Shown piece by piece: positions 56,404 to 64,000 of a DNA stretch of 64,000 nucleotides. The number at the start of each line of letters is the position of its first letter. Within the stretch, counting starts at the first letter, position 1. Under the pieces are notes generated by a model. It saw only the letters and a list, made by a program, of their open reading frames with translations. It did not search any database and had not been told where the DNA came from. A program made the translations under genes and the position numbers. Where the stretch lies: assembly GCA_964503615.1 (NCBI GenBank), contig CAZDBA010000002.1, forward strand, positions 1 to 64,000, read 5' to 3'. This DNA is from CAZDBA01 sp964503615. GTDB lineage: Bacteria > Planctomycetota > Planctomycetia > Pirellulales > Pirellulaceae.

Positions 56404-57311
56404 ATGGCCGCTGCCCAATACAAACGAATTCTATTGAAACTATCCGGAGAGTGCTTTAGCCCCAAAGGAGAGCGGGGGATCAGCATGACCGAAGTCTTGC
56501 ATATCGCCGAACAAGTCAAAAAAGCGACCGAAATGGGTTGCCAAGTCGCAGTTGTTAACGGGGGTGGAAACATCTTACGCGGTGCCCAATTTAAACAGGC
56601 CAACAAAGCGATTCACGAAGCCACCTCTCATTACATGGGCATGTTGGCCACAGTCATCAACGGTTTGGCTTTGCAAGACGCACTTGAGTCACTGGGGTGT
56701 GAAACTCGTCTAATGAGTGCTATCCCCATGGACAACGTTTGCGAGCCTTACATTCGGCGGAGAGCTCGGCATCATTTAGAGAACGGTAGAATCATAATTT
56801 TGGGGGCAGGTACAGGCGGGCCGTTTGTGACCACCGACACCGCTGCTGCTCTGCGAAGTATCGAGCTGGATGCGGAGATCCTTTTGAAAGCCACACGTGT
56901 CGATGGTGTCTACACCGAAGACCCTGAAAAAAATCCACACGCCGTACTTTACTCAAACCTGGACTTTCAGACCGTCGTTTCGCAACAACTCAAAATCATG
57001 GACTCAACTGCATTTAGCCATTGCATGGAGCATGACATGCCCATCATGGTTTTCAATTACCTGAAGGATGGTAATATTGAAAAAGCGATCGCGGGCGAAA
57101 AAATTGGAACTCTGATTACCAATCAGGGACAGGCCGAGATCGCCAAAACCNNNNNNNNNNNNNNNNNNNNNNNNNNNNNNNNNNNNNNNNNNNNNNNNNN
57201 NNNNNNNNNNNNNNNNNNNNNNNNNNNNNNNNNNNNNNNNNNNNNNNNNNCGAAAAAATTGGAACTCTGATTACCAATCAGGGACAGGCCGAGATCGCCA
57301 AAACCACATAA
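56404..57311 (+). CDS. pyrH: UMP kinase PyrH, split by a false assembly gap
   Basis: Phosphorylates UMP to UDP. The N-terminus has YKRILLKLSGECF, and NGGGNILRG, GAGTGGPFVTTDTAAALR and KATRVDGVYTEDPEKNP are family motifs. 100 N interrupt it at 57151-57250. The 55 bases before the gap (57096-57150) are repeated exactly after it (57251-57305). Collapsing the duplicate makes the frame continue AEIAKTT to the TAA at 57309-57311, giving about 250 residues, the normal length. The gap is therefore an artefact and the gene is intact. frr follows after 85 bases, the usual pyrH-frr order. Confidence 0.93.
57151..57250. other. Artefactual assembly gap of 100 N with duplicated flanks
   Basis: The 55 bases on each side are identical (57096-57150 and 57251-57305). 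This is what results when two contigs overlapping by a k-mer of 55 are scaffolded without merging. The real sequence should lack both the N and one copy. Confidence 0.9.
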
Positions 57312-57396
57312 ACAAGCGGGCTAAACAAGCGGCCCAAGCCGAACTTGCAAATTCAATAAAAATCAAACTCATCGACAACAGGAAACGGGAGCCAAA

Positions 57397-57957
57397 ATGT
57401 CATCTGAAATAATCCTCGCCGACACCCAAGAGCGTATGGACAAAGCGATTGAAATGTTGAAAAAGAACCTGGGCGGTATCCGCACGGGCAGAGCCAACCC
57501 CGGCCTGGTCGATTCTCTGCGTGTCGACGTATACGGCTCGCCAACTCCGATCAAACAGGTCGCTGCGGTCGGCGCTCCAGAACCAACTCAAATCGTGATT
57601 CGTCCCTACGACACCAGCATTACCAAAGAGATTGAGAAAGCGATCGTTAGCGCCGATCTGGGATTCAATCCGCAAAGTGATGGTCGAGTGGTTCGCATCA
57701 ACATCCCGCCTCTTTCGACCGACGTTCGCAAAAAAATGGTTGCTCGAATCAAAGAACTGAGTGAAGAAGCCAAGATCTCGATCCGCAACATTCGTCGCGA
57801 CTCGAACAAATCTGCTGAACAAGCAGAGAAAAGCAAGGAGATCAGCGAAGACCAACGTGACGATATCAAAGACCAAGTCCAAGAGCTGACAAAAAAGTCG
57901 GAAGCGGCGGTCAGCGATCTCGCCAAGGCACGCGAAACCGAAGTTATGGAAGACTAG
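57397..57957 (+). CDS. frr: Ribosome recycling factor
   Basis: A 186-residue protein that, with EF-G, splits the post-termination ribosome. Family motifs are AIEMLKKNLGGIRTGRANPGLVDSLRVDVYGSPTPIKQVA, PEPTQIVIRPYDTS, IEKAIVSADLGFNPQSDGRVVRINIPPLSTDVRKKM, and the helical C-terminus IRNIRRDSNKSAEQAEKS. The length is standard. It follows pyrH and is terminated by a hairpin at 58024-58056. Confidence 0.97.
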   Translation: MSSEIILADTQERMDKAIEMLKKNLGGIRTGRANPGLVDSLRVDVYGSPTPIKQVAAVGAPEPTQIVIRPYDTSITKEIEKAIVSADLGFNPQSDGRVVRINIPPLSTDVRKKMVARIKELSEEAKISIRNIRRDSNKSAEQAEKSKEISEDQRDDIKDQVQELTKKSEAAVSDLAKARETEVMED

Positions 57958-58023
57958 ATCGCATATCCGATCTGCTTGCTTCAGTTCTCTCAAAAGCTGA
58001 GATTTAAATCGTTCAAACCCAAA

Positions 58024-58056
58024 GGCTGAAGGTCTTCCTGACCTTCAGTCTTTTTT
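58024..58056. terminator. Intrinsic terminator between frr and selA
   Basis: CTGAAGGTC (58026-58034) pairs with GACCTTCAG (58040-58048) around TTCCT, and is extended by two more pairs including one G-T. Six T follow on the plus strand (58051-58056), so it ends the frr transcript. It may also slow transcription from selA, which ends at 58093 on the other strand. Confidence 0.85.
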
Positions 58057-58092
58057 ATTGATCCGATTTCAAGAAAGCCAGGCTTAGTTCAT

Positions 58093-59478
58093 TCAATTTG
58101 CCTGCGTAATAATATCGACCAGGGTCAAGTCCTCGGAAGGGTTGATCGTTCGCAGGTCCAGGTAAAATTTGCCTTTGTTGATCCGGCCCATCACCGCAAT
58201 TGGGCCGCTTCGTAGTCGACCAGCGAACTCTTCCGCTGAAATCCCACTGGTCTCGATTTCGATCGCCAGAGACTCAGTCGTTTGGGCAGGCACACTGCCT
58301 CCCCCTAACATCGCCTCCGAGGGAACCGGTTCCGCTTTTTCGATAACTCCCAAATGTGAAATCTGTTCGCAGATTTTTGAAGCTCGCAAATCAAGATTCT
58401 GTTTTGAGGTCGACAACATTCGCAGGATTGGAATCTCTTGCTCGGCAACCTCAGGATTCAGGTACAACTCCAAAGTTGCAGCCAGCGCGGCCAAAGTCAT
58501 CTTGCCGACCCGCATCGCACGCATCATCGGGTTCTTGGTGACTCGCTCTACGTACTTTTTCTTGCCGATGATGATTCCGCATTGTGGACCACCGACTAGT
58601 TTGTCACCGCTGAACAAAACCAAATCAGCCCCGGCAGCCACACTTTTGGCCACCACCGGTTCATCCTTCATACCGTAGCGAGCAAAGTCGATCAGCGCGC
58701 CGGAGCCGACATCGTCGATCACTGGCAGCCCCTTTTCTCGACCCAGTTTTACCAATTCGGCAATATTCGGTGACTCCGAGAACCCGACTATGGCATAGTT
58801 GCTGGGATGAACCAACAACAACGCGCCCGTCTCATCATTGATCGCTTGGCGATAGTCGTCAATCCTTGTTTTGTTGGTCGTTCCCACCTCATGCAAACGG
58901 GCACCCGCACAGCTCATTACGTTTGGCAAGCGGTAGCTTCCACCAATCTCAATCAACTGGCCGCGAGAAACGATTACTTCTTTTCCGTGCGCCATCTCAG
59001 TCAGTGCCAACATCGTTGCTGCCGCATTGTTATTAACGACTGCAGCTGCCTCACAACCCGTTAGCTCACAAATCAACCGTTCGACCGCTTTGATACGCTG
59101 TCCTCGATCCCCCGACTCGAGATCGATCTCCACGCTCGCGTAGCCATTGGATAACTTTGCCACAGCCTCGATCGCAGAATTGGCAAGCGGTGCCCGGCCC
59201 AAGCCCGTATGTAAAATGATCCCCGTCCCGTTGATAACATTTCTCAAGCTGGGCTTGCGTTCCTTCTTAAGCCAATCAGCGATCGTTTCTGCCATTTCAG
59301 AAGGGGTCGGAATGTTCATGTCTTCCGCGGCAGAGCTCATTTGAGTTCGCACATTATCCAGAAACGTACGTACTCCTTCGGCGACGACTTGGTGATTCAC
59401 TGAGTCAACCAGCTTTTTAAGTGGTTCACTTTCCAACAGTTGACTTACCGAGGGCAAGTTGCGAAATGGATTTGGCAT
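58093..59478 (-). CDS. selA: L-seryl-tRNA(Sec) selenium transferase
   Basis: PLP enzyme that converts seryl-tRNA(Sec) to selenocysteinyl-tRNA(Sec). The 461-residue length is typical. Motifs include NPFRNLPSVSQLLES, VINGTGIILHTGLGRAPL, NNNAAATMLALTEM, and the PLP lysine in FSGDKLVGGPQCGIIIGKK. This implies that the organism makes selenoproteins. selB, selD and the Sec tRNA are not in this window, and no selenoprotein gene was recognised. Confidence 0.95.
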   Translation of the reverse strand: MPNPFRNLPSVSQLLESEPLKKLVDSVNHQVVAEGVRTFLDNVRTQMSSAAEDMNIPTPSEMAETIADWLKKERKPSLRNVINGTGIILHTGLGRAPLANSAIEAVAKLSNGYASVEIDLESGDRGQRIKAVERLICELTGCEAAAVVNNNAAATMLALTEMAHGKEVIVSRGQLIEIGGSYRLPNVMSCAGARLHEVGTTNKTRIDDYRQAINDETGALLLVHPSNYAIVGFSESPNIAELVKLGREKGLPVIDDVGSGALIDFARYGMKDEPVVAKSVAAGADLVLFSGDKLVGGPQCGIIIGKKKYVERVTKNPMMRAMRVGKMTLAALAATLELYLNPEVAEQEIPILRMLSTSKQNLDLRASKICEQISHLGVIEKAEPVPSEAMLGGGSVPAQTTESLAIEIETSGISAEEFAGRLRSGPIAVMGRINKGKFYLDLRTINPSEDLTLVDIITQAN

Positions 59479-59559
59479 CTGACGTAGACCTTAGGAGGAT
59501 TAATCGAGAGCAAGCACTGAAATCGTGACCAAGTCAGATGTTAGCCTTGCACTACTATC

Positions 59560-59937
59560 CTAATCGCTCGACAAAAGATCGTCATCCGCTTTAGCGACCA
59601 CTTGAGAGCTTGACTCAATCGGAGCATGAGGTCCGCCGGGAATGTGACGATTCTTCTTGTCAATCTGGCTGACGCGTTCTTCCATTTCCTTGCCAGGCTT
59701 GAACGTCACGACGTATTTTTCAGGCACGTCAACCTTGTCTCCCGTCTTCGGATTGCGAGCCTTGCGCGCAGCCCGTTTTTTCACTTCGAACACACCAAAG
59801 TTGCGCAGTTCGATACGCCCCTCGGTTACGAGAGTTTCCACGATCGCATCAAATGTCTTTTGTACAATCTCTTTGGTCTTGAGCTGAGTGAGCCCGATCT
59901 CCTCAGAGATGGTTCGTACGATTTCTTTCTTAGTCAT
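59560..59937 (-). CDS. HU/IHF family DNA-binding protein with C-terminal tail
   Basis: A 125-residue histone-like protein from the ATG at 59937. The first 90 residues are a standard HU fold (MTKKEIVRTISEEIGLTQLK, IELRNFGVFEVKKR, then the DNA-inserting arm ARNPKTGDKVDVPEKYVVTFKPGK). About 35 extra residues follow (KKNRHIPGGPHAPIESSSQV and an acidic end), longer than classical HU or IHF. It lies 81 bases upstream of selA on the same strand. Confidence 0.9.
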   Translation of the reverse strand: MTKKEIVRTISEEIGLTQLKTKEIVQKTFDAIVETLVTEGRIELRNFGVFEVKKRAARKARNPKTGDKVDVPEKYVVTFKPGKEMEERVSQIDKKNRHIPGGPHAPIESSSQVVAKADDDLLSSD

Positions 59938-60173
59938 TTCGCCATATGAAGTTAGAGAAAAGGAGAAGGGTAGGCATGTGGCAAATCTCCGCAAGTTTAT
60001 TCGTGTAAAGAAGTAAAGTCAACAAATTCTCAGAAATCAGGCGATTCTGAAATAAGCCACTTGAGAATAACCGTAAAACAACGGCATGGATTAAGCTGGC
60101 AAAGATAGCGTCCAATTGGAAATTTCGTCGCTCCATCAGACTGCTTATACAGTCAATTTGATGGGGAAAGAAC

Positions 60174-60596
60174 TTACAGCTTCATTACCGATTTCTGCGC
60201 GACGATCTGCTCCAAAGAATAGAGCTTTCCCTTCCCACTGCCTGGACACTCTTCACAAGTCCTCTCCCAATCCTCAGGCGTCTTTAGGTTAGAGTCCCAA
60301 AACGGCCAAGTCTTACACTGGCGCGGTCGAGCGTTGTAGACGGTGCAATTTCGCTCGTCGGTATCAAAAAATACACAGTCACCGTTGGGAAATTCTTTTA
60401 GGCTTTTACGAACACCAATTTTGCGAACGTACAACCTTTCAAACTCTTCAACATCCAACTCCATTTCGGCGGCAAGTCCTGCGATCTCCTCTTTGTTCAC
60501 CCAAACGAATCCAGGAGCCCCCGTGCAACAATCGCCGCATCCCGAGCACTTGAATTTGAGCCCGTCTGAGTACCAAGGAGTTTTCTTTTTCGTCAT
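60174..60596 (-). CDS. YkgJ family cysteine-cluster protein
   Basis: A 140-residue protein from the ATG at 60596, chosen because the family begins with this segment. Cysteines are clustered: FKCSGCGDCCTG (C17, C20, C23, C24), then CVFFDTDERNCTVYNARPRQCKTWPFW and a final CEECPG. The eight-cysteine pattern is that of the YkgJ/UPF0153 family, thought to bind a metal or Fe-S cluster. No specific function can be assigned. It lies 110 bases downstream of the sirtuin gene on the same strand. Confidence 0.85.
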   Translation of the reverse strand: MTKKKTPWYSDGLKFKCSGCGDCCTGAPGFVWVNKEEIAGLAAEMELDVEEFERLYVRKIGVRKSLKEFPNGDCVFFDTDERNCTVYNARPRQCKTWPFWDSNLKTPEDWERTCEECPGSGKGKLYSLEQIVAQKSVMKL

Positions 60597-60706
60597 GATT
60601 TCGTCTGCTGAGATTATTCGCGGAACCAAAAAAATAGACTCTGACACGGCCTGCAGCAAGTAGCCATTGGCGGAGAAACCCCGAATCCAAGAATAGATTT
60701 TCCAGA

Positions 60707-61504
60707 TTACAACCCGGTGTTGACCTGGCTGTTAAAACGTTTCCAAATTTCGTTTAGCCCTGCAGCAGCTCCGGTTTGTAGATGGACATCGACGAAACTT
60801 GTGATATTGGAAACCCCAGGATTGATTTCAACCGTCGCGATACCGCGGCGTTGTGACCTCATGACAGGTTCGGCAACGTATGGAAAATTTGCGCTGGTTC
60901 CGATACTGATGATCAAATCGTAGTCCACATTTGCTTGCAAATGCAGTTCGCGTAATTCGTTAGTTGGCAGAGCTTCCTCAAAAAACACAACATCAGGTCG
61001 TTGCATTCGGCCGCACTCACAAACGGGTGGAATCGCCAGCCCGGAGTAATCTTTTACCCGCACCGCCTTTTTGCACACCGTGCACAGCAATCGGTACATG
61101 TTTCCATGAATCTCAATCACGTTTTTGGAACCAGCAAAGCTGTGAAAGCCATCGATGTTCTGAGTGAGAATCCAAAACTGCTCGAAGTACCGTTCCATTT
61201 CGGCCAGTACTTCATGACCACGATTGAATTTCGTATTGCGAGCGCCGGCCTCGATCTGCGCCATATATTTCCAAGTCAACTCGGGGCGTGATTTGAAAAC
61301 CGTGGCGCTGAGCGCTTCTTCGATCGGAATTCCATCCTCGGTATTTTCGTCGTTGTAAAGTCCACCAATTCCTCGGTAGACGGGCAAGCCGGAATCGGCA
61401 GAGATTCCGGCGCCAGTGATTACGAACACCTTTTTCGACTTTACCAACATCTCTACGATGCGGTCGATATTCTCGTCCTGCTGATTGTCGAACTGGGCAT
61501 CCAT
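60707..61504 (-). CDS. Sirtuin-type NAD-dependent protein deacylase
   Basis: A 265-residue SIR2 family enzyme that removes acyl groups from lysine using NAD. Motifs: ITGAGISADSGLPVYRG (NAD binding), TQNIDGFH, the catalytic His in IEIHGN, zinc ligands CTVC and CECG, and IISIGTSANFPYVAEP. The start lies three bases after the stop of the isocitrate dehydrogenase gene, so the two form an operon. Isocitrate dehydrogenase is a known acetylation target in bacteria, which makes the pairing suggestive. Confidence 0.93.
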   Translation of the reverse strand: MDAQFDNQQDENIDRIVEMLVKSKKVFVITGAGISADSGLPVYRGIGGLYNDENTEDGIPIEEALSATVFKSRPELTWKYMAQIEAGARNTKFNRGHEVLAEMERYFEQFWILTQNIDGFHSFAGSKNVIEIHGNMYRLLCTVCKKAVRVKDYSGLAIPPVCECGRMQRPDVVFFEEALPTNELRELHLQANVDYDLIISIGTSANFPYVAEPVMRSQRRGIATVEINPGVSNITSFVDVHLQTGAAAGLNEIWKRFNSQVNTGL

Positions 61505-61507
61505 TGA

Positions 61508-63733
<2,226 letters not shown>

Positions 63734-64000
63734 TGCTTATAGGTTATTTGCAGGGGTTAAGTGCGGTTTATTGCACCATAAAAGGTGAATATACGAATCC
63801 ATGTTTTACATCGAACCCTTATTTTTCGCTAGTCGGCCAGCCCGCAACTTCACCGAAGTGGGTTCCGTTTTGCTCGCAAGCCGGTTGCGGTTGTCCCATG
63901 CTCCGATGTCGCTACCATGTTTTTGGTGATCTACAGTGACCTGATCAGCCGTTTAAGCCCTTACTTTTTATCATCTTCACCATGACCGACTTGCAACCGC
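63734..64000. other. Right-edge region upstream of icd
   Basis: These 267 bases should contain the icd promoter on the minus strand. An ATG at 63982-63984 opens a frame (MTDLQP) that runs out of the window and may be the start of a divergent gene, but six codons are not enough to judge. Confidence 0.3.

Overview
The window looks like a chromosomal segment of a planctomycete, most likely Pirellulales. This is inferred from gene content: a Tat-exported Gfo/Idh/MocA oxidoreductase, a large MoxR/DUF58/BatA-type operon with DUF4159 and coiled-coil partners, an ATPase-permease fusion of the Mla type, a subtilase with a dockerin-like tail, FHA and ECF-sigma/vWA proteins, weak or absent Shine-Dalgarno sites, and dispersed palindromic elements containing CCCGACGCGTTAGCGAGG. 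No rRNA, tRNA, CRISPR array, transposase or phage gene was recognised.

Layout. 0.4-3.8 kb: a Tat oxidoreductase, an orphan protein and a membrane GGDEF protein. 3.9-7.1 kb (minus): an ECF sigma factor whose stop overlaps the start of a membrane vWA protein. 7.3-7.5 kb: a perfect inverted repeat. 7.5-9.6 kb (minus): a three-gene operon of two arrestin-like proteins and a P-loop ATPase. 9.8-13.3 kb: a small secreted protein, a PQQ-propeller protein and an FAD oxidoreductase. 13.4-13.7 kb: a 45-residue peptide gene with a textbook double-glycine leader, its own promoter and a strong terminator; this is the most novel item. 13.7-17.6 kb (minus): an FHA-EAL-SPOR protein, a beta-helix protein and SixA. 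17.8-23.9 kb (plus): an FAD/Fe-S dehydrogenase, moaD, moaE, moaA and a cysteine desulfurase, reading as a molybdopterin block with a sulfur donor. 24-26 kb: a TIGR02117 protein, an orphan and a truncated haemoglobin.

26.2-41.2 kb (plus): eight genes, most of them overlapping or abutting. They encode a TPR/metalloprotease, DUF4159, MoxR, DUF58, a BatA-like vWA protein, a Q-rich coiled-coil protein, a vWA/GATase-like membrane protein and a caspase-like protein. This resembles a cell-envelope chaperone or stress machine. 41.5-45.5 kb: a REC-PAS-GGDEF-EAL protein and a convergent ankyrin/lysine-rich/WGR protein. 45.6-50.2 kb (minus): thrC, then a lipid-transport operon (MlaD-like, Mla ATPase-permease fusion, 41-residue membrane peptide). 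50.6-56.2 kb (plus): a subtilase, a GGDEF-EAL membrane protein and a HEAT-like secreted protein. 56.4-58 kb: pyrH and frr. 58-63.7 kb (minus): selA, an HU-family protein, a YkgJ cysteine-cluster protein, a sirtuin and monomeric isocitrate dehydrogenase.

Three runs of N interrupt genes: 37324-37333, 43904-44003 and 57151-57250. The last is flanked by an exact 55-base duplication, so it looks like an unmerged contig overlap inside pyrH. All family assignments come from reading the translated sequence; no database search was run.
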